Shown: one piece after another, positions 12,182-23,584 of the stretch
Position numbering within the stretch: the first letter of the stretch is position 1
Layout: each line of letters starts with the position of its first letter
Assembly (NCBI RefSeq): GCF_963678635.1
Contig: NC_087062.1
Span: 67,253,415 to 67,317,414, forward strand
Length of the DNA stretch: 64,000 nt
Direction of reading: 5' to 3'
From: Symsagittifera roscoffensis
Taxonomy: Eukaryota; Xenacoelomorpha; Acoela; Convolutidae
Made by a program: the position numbers and the translations under genes
The notes under the pieces: generated by a model
What the model saw: only the letters and a program-made list of their open reading frames with translations
Databases searched by the model: none
Told to the model about the DNA's origin: nothing

Positions 12182-13247
12182 AGAAAGAGATAACTGCGGA
12201 TTTTTACATCAGCTTTGTCACAAGGGAACGAGTTACTCAATACGCCTCTTTCTCAGACTTTTTGCGCGCCATTTTCCCGACCGATTCGCTTCACCAGATA
12301 TCTCACGTCACATTTTTTTTTCTGTGCCACCGTTTCACCAGTTATTTTGACTTCGTAAATGGGTTCTGACTTAGTGCTGACTTAGCGCTGACTTAGCTCT
12401 TTACAAGTTTCGTACTTCGGTTCCATCTTTTGCAAACACCGCCATATCATATTTTGCTACCCATTTAGACCACCCTAATGATGGCTCAGCTGATGCCTTC
12501 TCTCAAAATGGATTAATATTTAGCGTAAGCGAGACAAGACAACTGATTCATGAAACCATTTATTGACGTCCTCAAAAATTTTCGCTCTATTATATACGAA
12601 AAATGACCAATCATTGAGCCTAGTTTTTTTCGGGGAACAAGCAATTAAGCTCGTATCAATTTTTCCTGGCTGATTTAGTTATGCTAAAACTAATAGTTTT
12701 TGAAAATATCCAATAAAAACAAATTGCGAACTTATTTATCTTCTTAGACAATAAAATGTTCTGAAACTGATTTGACCTGCATATTGCGCCACGTTTACCA
12801 TATTTTTTGAATATATGCTGCAGAAACGAGTATTGGGACCCGGGTCGAGGTGCTCACTTTATGTTTCGACCTTCTCGACCAAAAATCGGTATGTTTCGAC
12901 AGTGCCGGCCAAAATTCGGCATGTTTTGACCGTGGTCGACCAAAATTTGTTAGGTTTCGAGCGCGCTCGACGGAAACAAATTGGCTCGATTGTGCTCGAC
13001 ATTTGCGAAATATGTTTCGACTGTGCCCGACTGACAAAAAATGTGATCGATCCAAGCTAGATATATTTGGTCCGTGCTCGACCGAATTTGCGAAATCGGA
13101 CATGTTTTGGTTTTCAAACAACATGAATTATCCAAACTTAAACGTGTTAACTTATGAATATTGCGTAACATCTGCTGCTTTTTTTATCAGAATGAAATGA
13201 TGAGTTGTATTTGCTGCTGTCCATGTTTTAAGCGTATGGTTAGTAGT
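12182..13247 (-). repeat. Gypsy junction region J3 with minisatellite seed
   Basis: LTR/leader-like junction between the integrase tail of unit C and the gag of unit B, almost identical to J2 and with the same 600-bp deletion (at 13,205). The satellite seed spans about 12,815-13,120. Its right end, ATGTTTTGGTTTTCAAACAA, is the part that can also be recognised in the free-standing inverted copy at 28.5 kb, which helps to set the limits of the dispersed element. Confidence 0.6.
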
Positions 13248-13911
13248 TAGAACAGGTTACTGAATGGAGTGCATGTTCTTTGTGGTTTTTCCGGGGTAAC
13301 TGATGATTTATGTTTGATTTTAGGATTTTGCGCTCGGCAAGATTCTTCTTTCACGTCCTCGTCTCCTGTAGTCGATCGTTTCCTGTGGCGTTTCCAAATG
13401 CGTTCTGTTGTTTGATTTTGCAACCCTGACTTTTTGAGTTCAAAACGATGCCGCATAAGTTCAAAAATTCAAAAAGATACCTCATAGGGGTTTTTAAATT
13501 TTTGTTAGTTTTTGCCGAAAAATGTGCTCAAATCAGATGCGAGCGTTGAAGGCTTGTTGTTTTGTAAACCGTCACGTCGTCTTTATCGTAACGTCGTCTT
13601 CCGACCGTCTCTGTAAACCATGCATGAATTCCGCTGGTAGAGGCGGTTTGGTGAGGTTGTTCCGACCTAACCATGCGTGTTCGGCATTTTCCCAATTTAA
13701 GTTGTTAGGGAGCTACTTGTTGCTATGTTGGAGAGGGGAGAATTCGGTTTTCTACACATGTGAGCTTCGAAGGATAATTTTTGTTACTACATGAGGTGTG
13801 ATGTGTAGTGTTTCTATAACTTCGGCTACATCCGAGGCAAAATTATACGGTATGTTGTTCTTGTCTACCCTCATTCAACTAATCTACGTTTTAGTGTTTG
13901 AATCATTCTTT

Positions 13912-14668
13912 CTACCACCCCTATTGCTTTATGGTCATCTGCTGGCGAAAGAGTAGATCAAAGTTATTTGTGTTGCAAAACAGTTGAAAATTTTTGGGCC
14001 CTAATCTTTGTGCTTGGTCACACCTTAACCGTCGCGGTACCCCGTTGCTTGAGATACTTCGTCTCATGATTTTTATTGCAATATCTGCCGTTGTGTTTGA
14101 TCCATTTTTCGCTATGGGGAATTTAGACCATATATCTATCGTAACCAAAATGTATGCATACTTCTTAAGTTCAACAGGGAGGGGGCCGGCAAAATCTAGC
14201 GACACTTCTTCATTTGGTTCGAACACCGGCTCCATTTGGAATGACTGTTCTTTGCCTACTATTATTTTCAGGTTTTTACCTGGTTCTGTACAATGTCAGA
14301 AGTACTGAGCCATCAGGACTATTGAGCAATGTATGCGTGGAAATCAAGCATATTGACACAAATCGACCACGGCTGGCGACCCAGGATGAATTAAGTGTAA
14401 GCTGTCTAGTTGCGTCGGGATAATGATTTTTTCATCAATCTGCCAGCAGTCTTCTCTCACGTGTAATTTGTTTTGGATATTGAACCAGTTTTGTCCATAC
14501 GAAGTCTTGATAGCCTCGCAGTCTCGTTTTCTGACAAAATTTTTGAGTGGCCGCAAATTTCTGTCCTTTTTGATAGCGGCGGCGATGAATAAGACTCTAA
14601 GAACTTTTGGAGTTTTCTCCGGAGCAATGGTGTGCCCTCCTTTAATTCAAAAATCGTACCTTGGTTGA
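13912..14668 (-). pseudogene. Ty3/Gypsy integrase, unit C
   Basis: The zinc-binding region is at 14,556-14,344 and the catalytic core at 14,235-13,921. Both carry the same breaks as unit B: a stop after LCQYA, and a frameshift between the core (ending FDLLFRQQMTIKQ) and the glutamate segment. The two catalytic aspartate segments are present (SLDFAGPL, RCDQAQ). Differences from unit B are single residues, for example AKNGSNTT for AKIGSNTK. Shared breaks show that B and C descend from one already inactive copy. Confidence 0.82.
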
Positions 14669-15679
14669 TTGTGGTGACGATTCGTATCTATTTGTGTTTG
14701 TTACGTATTCGTCATGGTAGGAGTTTCGATATTTGGTATCAAATCTTCTTGGCTATATTAAGTTAGTTCCACGCTGCTTACGCAGTATTCTTATGTCTCG
14801 TGTAACTCTATGGAAAATTGGGTTTGAGTGGCGGGTGTCATCGTGTAAGCCTCTGTTTGGGCTGCTTGGGTAGCCATTTCCTGTGGCGTTGATGGTGGTT
14901 GAGTTTTTGTGATTGGTGGGTTGTCGCTAAAAACAATTTTTGGGGAAGTTTGATTGCTTTTTAGGTTGTGATGAGAAAAGGTCTTGTGCGTCTTTAACTC
15001 CTGCTGACGGGGGCCTAGTGGTTAATTTCGTTTTTTGTGACTGTTTTTCTCTTGTGCCACCGTGGATCGAACAGGCTTTCCTGTCTATCCGATGAACCCT
15101 ACCATTGCTTTTTTTCCTGCCACACAGCTCAAGCGTTTTTACATCAGCCGGGATGAATCCAGCATTACATAATTTAGCATTTTTTTTGCTGACTCATTCT
15201 CTCAAAGTGTTCCTGTACTAAATTGATGGAATATTTCGAATTTTGGTTTGAATAATTTGTTGACTGGATTTAGGATGGTTTTGAGCACAATTGATTTGTA
15301 ATGAGTGTTTGAGAATGACCTCTTCCGAAATTTGCAGAATGTTTGAGTTTCGATTGAGAATTTGAAAAGCTAGTTAGCGTTCTTGTATTTTCCGCGCGCT
15401 TTTTGATCAGCCGATATGGTGCCTTGTTCTGATTATCTAGGTTGTTCAGTATGACTTAGTCAATTATTTCCAGGTTGTTTATGGATGAATTGAGTGAAGC
15501 TACTACAAATTCTTCATCTTACGCGCTTGGGGGTTTTGCTAATCTAACCGGATTTTGTGAAATTTAGTTTTCTAGTCACGTTTTTTCCCTGCTTAATGTT
15601 TTATGTCAAAAGGATCGGCCAGTCAATCAACCGGGTTAACCTGCTTTGACTGTTTATAATCTTTCATTTGCGTTTAAAG

Positions 15680-16510
15680 CTTTCATTTGCGTTTAAAGCT
15701 TTCAAATACGCTGATTAAAGCTTGATGGTCCGTGATGACGGTAAAGTGCATTCTGCATTAAAAAAATTTGAAGTGTTTGTTGGCCCAAACTACCACGAGT
15801 AATTCTAGCTCGTTAGCAGAATACGTTTCTTCTAGAGAATTGAGAAAACGTGAAGATATGCTACGGCCACCCAGAGTTCCGGAGAATATTGCTTCAAGTC
15901 GTCCCCTAAGCTTGACGTGGATGGGTCGTATACCACGCGGGTATCCAGGTTTTGGTCAAAATAAAGATTTTGAGTTATTTTTGTAACTGACGTTAGAATA
16001 TTGTTAAATGTTGTTTTGTGTTCAGGTTTCCATTAAGTTGATGTTTTTCTGTTTTCTAGCAGTGGGTGGAGGGCGGAGGCAGTTTTTGCAAAATTAGGGA
16101 TGTATTGTGTTATGTGAGGTATAGAGCCCATGAAGGTTTTAGGTTATTTAAAAGTTTTTGGTGGTGTTAATTTATCAATAGCCTCTGTTTTCTTTATTAG
16201 TGGCTTAGTTCCTTCACTGGTGATGTTGTACCCTAGCCATTCAACTTATTCGCATGCAAACTTAAATTTGTCTAGAGATATTGCGAGGTTTTCTTTGTCT
16301 AAATTTTTCAGAACTGTTTATGGTTTTTCTTTATTAGGCTCGGGTGATCCTTTTGTTTTTTATTAACATGTCATCCAGATAGGCGTATGTATTTGTAAAG
16401 TTGGCGAGGCTTAGGTCAATGGCCCTCTGAAGCATGTCAGTAAGGCCTTAAAATCCGGTCTGAAATTATTAAGTCCCTGTGGCGTCACACCCGAAGAGGC
16501 TAAAGTTGCA
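15680..16510 (-). pseudogene. Ty3/Gypsy reverse transcriptase (C-terminal part) and RNase H, unit C
   Basis: Same order as in unit B: the YLDDML box on the minus strand near 16,390-16,365, the thumb and connection region, then RNase H at about 15,930-15,680 with YSANELELLVVVWANKHFKF and the downstream ITDHQALISVF segment. The RNase H frame is slightly more damaged than in B, with a base change at the HFKF end and stops around 15,765. This part of the element is absent from unit A. Confidence 0.75.
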
Positions 16511-17505
16511 CTATTCTCTGGTTTGTTTGTCAAACGGGATTTAAGAGTATGTGTATCTTAGATCAAACGTCGAAAATAACGTTTGTTAAGTTTTGTCTGA
16601 TTTTACAAACCTACGCAATATTGTCCAAAAGGAGAACTATGTTTGGCATCTGGCATTTATTTTTGTGGACAAATTCGTTGATCTGTTTAGTATCTAGTAC
16701 CAATTTGAGTGTCTGGTCCTTTTATATTGTTATTGCGATTGGGCTAACAAGTTGTCTATCCAAACATTTACTTAATTTGATTTCGTGATTTTGATCAATT
16801 AGCTTGCTGAGTTTTTTTCAACACGTTCTTGCAATTGTATTGGAATTCGGCATTCTTTGCTGCTGAATTGGGGTTGTGTCTTTGCTGAATTCCATTCGCA
16901 TCACCTGAATTTCTGTTTTTCGATTCGTATACACAATTTTTTGAAATTGTCTCTTGCTCACTGTTTTAAAATTGTATAGGCAATTATTCGAAATTGTCAC
17001 TGACTCACTGTTTTACTTCCGTGTCTTATTTTTTCGTTTCCTGTATAATTAGCATTTGATATGGTTTTGGGTTCTCTTGAATCAATTCGGTTCTGATATC
17101 TGGTTATGAGTTTCTACCAATTATATTTGCTTTTTGGTCATCTACAATACAAAAATGGCGCTCATTGTATTTTCCAGCTTCCGGATTCTATTGTAATGAC
17201 GAGTCTTCCCTTAAAAATAGTATGTTTGCCATAATAACTTGCCAAATTTTAGCTGTATTTTTCGTTGGGATATGTTCAAATATCGTTGATTTGTCATTTT
17301 CTTGCAATCGAAGAGCCGTTTTTTTTTGTTTAAAATTCACATCGGGCTACCCGAATTGGCCATTGAGATCATCTTCCGTCAAACTGGCGGATTTTTTAAC
17401 CTGAATTGCTTTCGAGATTGCTATAACTGAAATTCTGCGTGTAAATTCTCCAAACGCAACTTGGTCATTTTCTGTAATATCTTTTTCATTTTCTTTTTCG
17501 TCTTG

Positions 17506-18242
17506 TTAAATTTCACTCGGAGTCTCTAGACAGTTGACGTTCTTAGGCCGAAATACTTTTGCAAAATGGCCACGTTTGCTGCATTTTGTGCAAATTTTGT
17601 CTTTTGCTGGGCACGATTGTAAATGGTTTGGACTTAATTGCCGTAATTGTAACATTACTTTTGTTGTGTATTGTTGTGAGTTTGTGATTGATGAAATCAT
17701 GTGTTTTGAGTTCCACGTGTGCCATACGGTCTACTACGGCGGAATCAGCCCCGGCTTCTTTGAGTGTTTTGGCTGTTGGTGTAATTATCACTTCTACCGC
17801 ATGGGTTGATGTAATGGTTTGGTTCTTGTTGTGTTGTTGTTGTTATTTGTCCTCAGAACATGTTTGTTTTCATAGTTCGACTATGTTCGATTCCTTTTTC
17901 TCGACAAATTGCATAATCGTATGGATCGTGCGTTTAAGCTAGTAATTCTTCCGCGATTTTGTCCTTGTGCAAGTGGGCAGTAAACATGTCCCTGACCCAC
18001 TCGTCTTATCGATATCCGTAGTCTGCTCGAAAAGCCAGTTCGAATAAGTCAACATGAAACTGTTCTAGGTTTTCAGTTTTCTGTTGTTTTCTACAGTTGA
18101 AATGTACGTTTTGAACGCGAGTGTTCTTGTGGTCACAGTAATATCTTCGAAAAATGTCATCAGCTCGTTTGTAGAAACGCTGTGTAAGTCGAGGCTGGGT
18201 CTTTTTTGTTGAACTTGTCGCTGTCCTTCCGCGCGGAGGCAC
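17506..18242 (-). pseudogene. Ty3/Gypsy gag with CCHC knuckle, unit C
   Basis: Fourth copy of gag in the window. It diverges most from the others in the amino part, with RRYYCDHKNTRVQNVHF where units A and B have RRCFCDHKNTRVQKVHL or similar. The common TAA is at 18,006-18,008, so it predates the array. The zinc knuckle at 17,605-17,540 is CTKCSKRGHFAKVF: the last cysteine has become phenylalanine, so this knuckle could not bind zinc normally. Confidence 0.75.
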
Positions 18243-20245
18243 AGAAAGAGATAACTGCGGACTTTTACATCAGCCTTGTGACAAGGGAACGAGTTACTCA
18301 ATACGCCTCTTTCTCAGACTTTTTGCGCGCCATTTTCCCGACCGATTCGCTTCTCCTGATTTCTTACGTCAAAGATTTTTTCTGTGCCTCCGTTTCACCA
18401 GTTATTTCGACTTCGTAAATGGGTTCTGACTTAGTGCTCACTTAGCGCTGACTTAGCTTTTTACAATTTTCGTACCTCGATTCCATCTTTTGCAAACACC
18501 GCCATATCATATATTGCTACGCATTTAGACCACCCTAATGATGGCTCAGCTGATGCCTTCTCCCAAAATGGATTAATATTTAGCGTAAGCGAGTCAAGAC
18601 AACTGATTCATAAAACCATTTATTGTCGTCCTATTGAAAATTTTTGCTCTATTAAATACGAAAAAATGACCAATCATAGAGCCTAGTTTTTTCGGGAAAC
18701 AAGAAATTAAGCTCGTATCATTTTTTTCCTGTCTGATTTAGTTATGATAAAACTAGTAGTTTTTGAAAATATCCAATAAAAACAAATTGCGACTACTTAT
18801 TTATCTTCTCAGACAATAAATGTTCTAAAACTGATTTGACCTGCATATTGCGCCACGTTTACCATATTTTTTGTATATATGCTGCAGAAACGAGTATTGG
18901 GACCCGGGTCGATGTGCTCACTTTATGTTTCGACCGCCTCGACCAAAAATCGGTATGTTTCGACAGTGCCGGCCAAAATTCGGCATGTTTTGACCGTGCT
19001 CGGCCAAAATTTTGTTAGGTTTCGAGCGCGCTCGACGGAAACAAATTGGCTCGATTGTGCTTGACATTTGCAAAATATGTTTCGACTGTGCCCGACTGAC
19101 AAAAAATGTGATCGATCCAAGCTAGATATATTTGGTCCGTGCTCGACCGAATTTGCGAATTCGGGTATGTTTTGGTTTTCAAACAACATGAATTATCCAA
19201 ACTTAAACGTGTTAACTGATGTTTATTGGGTAACATCTGCTGCTTTTTTTTATCAGAATGAAATGATGAGTTGTAGAAAACGAACGGTATAAAATTGTCA
19301 CCCTATTGTTTTATATATTTGATAATTATTCTTTCTTCCTTACCCTTTCTAAGTTTAATGATTGCACGTGATATTTATTTTGAATTTTTGTTAGTTTTCC
19401 GTTTGAGTTTATCTGGTCACAAATAATTTGGCGAAATTCTTCAATTTTCTATGTAACTAGCTTGGTTTGAATTTTTGTTTTTGGCACGTTATAGCCTGGC
19501 CTATTCTGCATTGCAAAATGAAATTAAAAAATTAGAAAATGGGGTGTTTACTAAACATAAAACCTAGACGCGGGTGATTCCTATAGTTAGCTCTGCTGAT
19601 TTAGTTGGAGTTGTCCTAGAGATTTGTCGGCTTCAATGATGACTGTCGGTTGTGTTAATTTGGTAGCGGGTTTCTTCCTGTCGATGCTGGTTGTTGGTTG
19701 ACGCTGATTTGTCTGCTGATCTTGCTGATGGTTGTTATTGGTTAATGTGATGCTGCTCATGTTTGTTGTTGCAGAAAAATGACTTCATGCATTTATTGGA
19801 GAATAAAAATCTTTGTTCACCTTCATATATTTGTTTTCCATAATTAAGTCTAGCTGTTTCCGTTTGCTTTCTATTTGCTGCTGTCCATGTTTTAAGCGTA
19901 TGGTTAGTAGTTAGAACGAGTTACTGAATGGAGTGCATGTTCCTTGTGGTTTTTCCGGGGTAACTGATGATTTATGTTTGATTTTAGGATTTTGCGCTCG
20001 GCAAGATTCTTCTTTGACGTCCTCGTCTCCTGTAGTCGATCGTTTCCTGTGGCGTTTCCAAATGCGTTCTGTTGATTGATTTTGCAACCCTGATTTTTTT
20101 GAGTTCAAAACGATGCCTCATAAGTTCAAAATTTCAAAACGATGCCTCATAAGGGTTTTTAACTTTTTGTTAGTTTTCGCCGAAAATTGTGCTCAAAATT
20201 GTTTTTTTTTGTTACTCAAATCAGATGCGAGCGTTGAAGGCTTGT
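18243..20245 (-). repeat. Gypsy junction region J4 and tail, right end of the array
   Basis: Last part of the array. It includes the satellite seed (about 18,880-19,180), the 0.6-kb segment absent from J2 and J3 (about 19,273-19,870), and the integrase tail (20,108-19,911, minus). Similarity to the Gypsy unit stops abruptly at about 20,245, within GCGAGCGTTGAAGGCTTG, where a different retroelement begins. The array is thus truncated on the right by a later insertion or rearrangement. Confidence 0.7.
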
Positions 20246-21342
20246 CGTTTTCTGTTGGCGCTGTGAACTGTATTTGATGTAAGTTGAGTTTATCGGCCAA
20301 CAAATCTAGTCGTTTTTTTTTCTGCTGGCAATGATTATTGCTGTCATTACTCCATTGAAGCGATTGTTGAATAAGGAATTTTTTATTCGGGGTTGCTGCT
20401 AGGTAGTGCAGTTCTGAACTAGGTTTTTTCATTTCATAGGTCAAATGCTGTTGTGTGTCCAACGGGATAATAACTGATTCCAAAGATTTAATTAATTATC
20501 GGTTTTTGAATCAAAGCTTGATGTGTTTCCCGGTAAAGAAATCGTGTTGAAATTGTCTTTACTGTTCCCTTGAGTTTTTTGATGTTGAAAGAATTTGTGA
20601 CTGTTATAGTTGGCCTGATTTTGTCCTGATTCAAAAAGTAAAGTTGAGCGTCCTGACGTCCCGACGTTTGTTTGTTGTTTCGAGATGATGTTTGTTTGTA
20701 AGTAGTAGTAGTTGGCATATCAATTTTCTTGGTCTCCTTACGTTTTTGAAAGTCAAGGTAGGGTCCGTTTGCTTCGTGGAGTTCTTTTTATGGGTCACTG
20801 TAAGATGGCGGTGTTGAGATCTGCGGCTTTTCAAATTTCGTCTGCCTTACTTGTGATGTTATCGTCCTTAGAATCCATTGGTGATTTCAAATATTTTGCG
20901 AATCGTTTGTGTTCTGTCTGCCGTGTAAAAGGTTGAAGATCAATTGGCTGATCAATTAACTGCTGTCGATCGTTGCTGGGTTATTGATTGTTTGTTTCAA
21001 GTGAAGGAGTTGCTGTCGCCGATGTGCAGACACTACTTTATCTTATTGGTTGTCTGTTTCTTCCTGCGATTGTCCATTCTAGAGCATTATTTTTTGTACG
21101 TGGAATTTAAGATGATACTTTGCTTATCGTTTCGGGGTGAATTATATCTATGTTGTCTGTTCCTAGTTTGTTCCATGTTTAATTGTCACTGTTTGTCGGG
21201 GAAACCATGTGGTCCAAGTGGTAGTGCTTTCTACAGGTGCTGTTGAACATGTCGATTTCTACTGCACTGGTTTTGATTTCAATTTCTATAAAAACGTTTC
21301 AAAGATTGAAGTTTGTCCTTAAATTTCCGAAGGGGTGAGTTT
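20246..21342 (-). other. Unidentified sequence between Gypsy array and BEL-like remnant
   Basis: Two minus-strand frames of 96 and 76 codons (20,483-20,193 and 20,718-20,488) give Gln/Asn/Thr/Lys-rich peptides without recognisable motifs. The first runs across the junction into Gypsy sequence. By position this is the continuation of the BEL-like remnant to its right, but no RT motif is visible. Confidence 0.3.
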
Positions 21343-23187
21343 TTAGATCCACTGTTTTGCCTTCCAGGTATGCGAGTCAAAGAATCTTCCAACAAGGATT
21401 GGGCTGCTCTGTTTCGTTTCCTTTACTTCTAAGAATTGGGCTGTTTTTTGTGATTTGTAGCTTTTCATGTTTCCACTGTCGAAAACAACATACGCGTCGA
21501 TGGTTCTGTGATGATACTGAAGGATCATTGGTACTACATGGATGAAAGAGTTGCTGCTAACAAGCGTTAGCTTTTGACTGGTTAGGTGGCTTTACTAATT
21601 TCAATAGTGACTGGTGTTAACCTGCGGGTGCTGTTTTAGTCGACCGTCGTGCAATGTTGAAAGATGAAGTTGCTTGCATTTGCTGCAAGTGTTGTTTTGA
21701 CGGCTGTATTTTAGTTGATATTTTTTCCGAGGCACCTGTGATAGGGTTTTTTGTCCAAAACAAAAACCTTTTTTCTTCAAAATACAATCTCTGGTACAAG
21801 CTGCAATAGGCTGGCTTTTTCCGTTGCAGGAGCACGAGGGCCTGGAGTTGGCGTTCAGTTTCTTGATGTCCGCTGTGAAACGTTTATGGTTGATGGCCGA
21901 GATCCATTGGCGGGTCGAGGTTGTGAATGTCCTTGGCGTCTATCGCTCGAGTCGTGGTGTACCTTTCAAGACTGCGTGCGTGCTAAGAGATGGCATGCTA
22001 TTAGAAACTGTCTGATCCAATCGTTGACGGTGATCAGTTTAGGCTGGTATATGTTCTGAGTGGTGATGTGTTCCGTCTTTTGAAGCTGCTAATGGTGATG
22101 CAATTTGCTGACACCAATTTTTACACAAACAAGTGAGTTCCAGTCGTCTTTGAAAGCAACGTCCTAAAGAAGTCCACCTTGTTACCATTCCTTGTTAAAA
22201 TTTCCATGTACGAATCCTTGCAATGAGTTGACGGCTGTTTGAAGTTCTGGAGATGGCCGACAAAGTCGTTGATGATGATGTACGTTCTTCCATGTCGTCG
22301 TCGTAGTTCCTGAAGGACCGCGTTGTACAGTTGGTCTGTTATTTTTATCATAATTATCTGAAGATGAGTATTTATTTTTCAAAATCTGAGATTGGCAAAA
22401 TGTAAAACTCTGCTTGAAACAAACCAAACCACTTTGATCGTTTCATCTAACTGTAGGATACTTGTGACTACCATTATCGTTCGGTAAAAAATGGCAAGTT
22501 TTCCTGAGTTGTTTCCAAAGTGCTCGTGTAAAAGACAGCTGTGATGCAGGATTGCGAATTTCATGTTGCAAAAGACTGCTGTTGATTTATTAGGCAAGGT
22601 GATCCAGGGTCTCAAAAATCTTTTTCACTGGTATCCTTGGGATTTTGCATTGTCATGTATGATATCACTGGTGGACTCTGCGACATAGCTTACATTGCTT
22701 TTCGGGAATAGCTGATGAATTGTATCAGCGGTAGGCTGCGTTTTTGCAAGACCTATTGGTAGGGGAGCTTGATATTCAATGGTTATGTTATCTTCGAGTA
22801 TTGTGGTTTCCTCAGTGTTCTCGAGTTTTCTCGGTTGTGTTTTTTTCTCGGAGCATCTGTTTAAAGTCTTCCATGATTTCGTCGTGTTCAACTTGTCTTT
22901 CAGTGAGAGGTTGATGAGATCCTCTGCTGGGGTGTGTTCAGCTGGTCCGTTTTAATGTAGGTAACGACGTCTTCCAACATGCTGAGTAACTGCTCCATCT
23001 CTGTCTCCGAGTCAGTTATGCTGAAACTCGGTAGATGTCTGTGGTGACTTTTTGTACTCGTCTGAAGCGGTGCTCTAGTTGGTCGATAAGAGGATTTCTC
23101 TGGGAGAGTGGTGTTGTTGGCATGGCCAGCTTTTCGTAACTGATCGGCGTTGTCGCTGCAAGAGTCATAGATGTCGCATCCAGTCAT
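21343..23187 (-). pseudogene. BEL/Pao-like gag-protease remnant
   Basis: Minus-strand debris in several frames. In order: a hydrophilic amino part (23,187-22,900 and, shifted, 22,891-22,625); a stretch like the BEL gag family DUF1759 at 22,351-22,121 (LYNAVLQELRRRHGRTYIII then DFVGHLQNFKQPS); a degenerate cysteine/histidine region ending CSKCKQLHLSTLHDG near 21,680-21,640; and an aspartic-protease-like segment at 21,528-21,343 with YVVFDSGN and SQKTAQFLEV, as in BEL/Pao proteases. RT, RNase H and integrase are not seen. Many stops and frameshifts make it a relic. The family call is from motif resemblance only. Confidence 0.55.
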
Positions 23188-23584
23188 ATTTTAGACCTAA
23201 TTTGTTAATTCTTGTCCGAGCTAGCTGGACCTAAGCTTCAAAAGAACAGAGCAAAAAAACAATGGTTTGATAGATAATTTTTCAAATAGCTATAAAAAAA
23301 GTAGGCAAATTAAACTTTTAAAAGCTTGATAGTGGACCGCCCCAATACTTAGACAGGCAGAAAATAAGATAGGTGAAACGTAAAATTAAGGTCTTTTTGC
23401 CGAAGGAAAGCTATGATGGTCAAGTTTTTTATCCTAACCAATTGCAAATTGAGTGTTAAATGGTTGACACTTTGAATGTCCCTTGATTGGTTTAAATTGT
23501 TGCAACTCGCACGTTACAAGATTTTGACATATTGACCTTGGATAGACTTTTTTTGACTCCAAACTACCGCGGGACAAATGGTGT
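23188..23584. other. AT-rich spacer left of the minisatellite
   Basis: No gene is seen. The only notable item is GTCCAGCTAGCTCGGAC (minus strand, near 23,210-23,230), a short imperfect inverted repeat just upstream of the BEL-like frame. The Gypsy-seed flank GGGTCGAGGTGCTCACTTTA, expected if the array began with a normal element end, is absent here. Confidence 0.5.

Larger units (their letters stand above)
11946..18006 (-). mobile_element. Tandem Ty3/Gypsy unit C
   Basis: Third head-to-tail unit, 6,061 bp, minus strand. It follows unit B base for base apart from scattered differences: a shorter run at 13,520 (about 25 bases missing near GTGCTCAAATCAG), FRPKN in place of CRPKN after the knuckle, and point changes in RT. 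Contents run gag (18,242-17,506), RT (about 16,510-16,060), RNase H (about 15,930-15,680), integrase (14,668-13,912), tail (13,456-13,247) and J3. The high similarity to B, including inactivating stops, argues for duplication of a dead copy and not for separate insertions. Confidence 0.88.
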
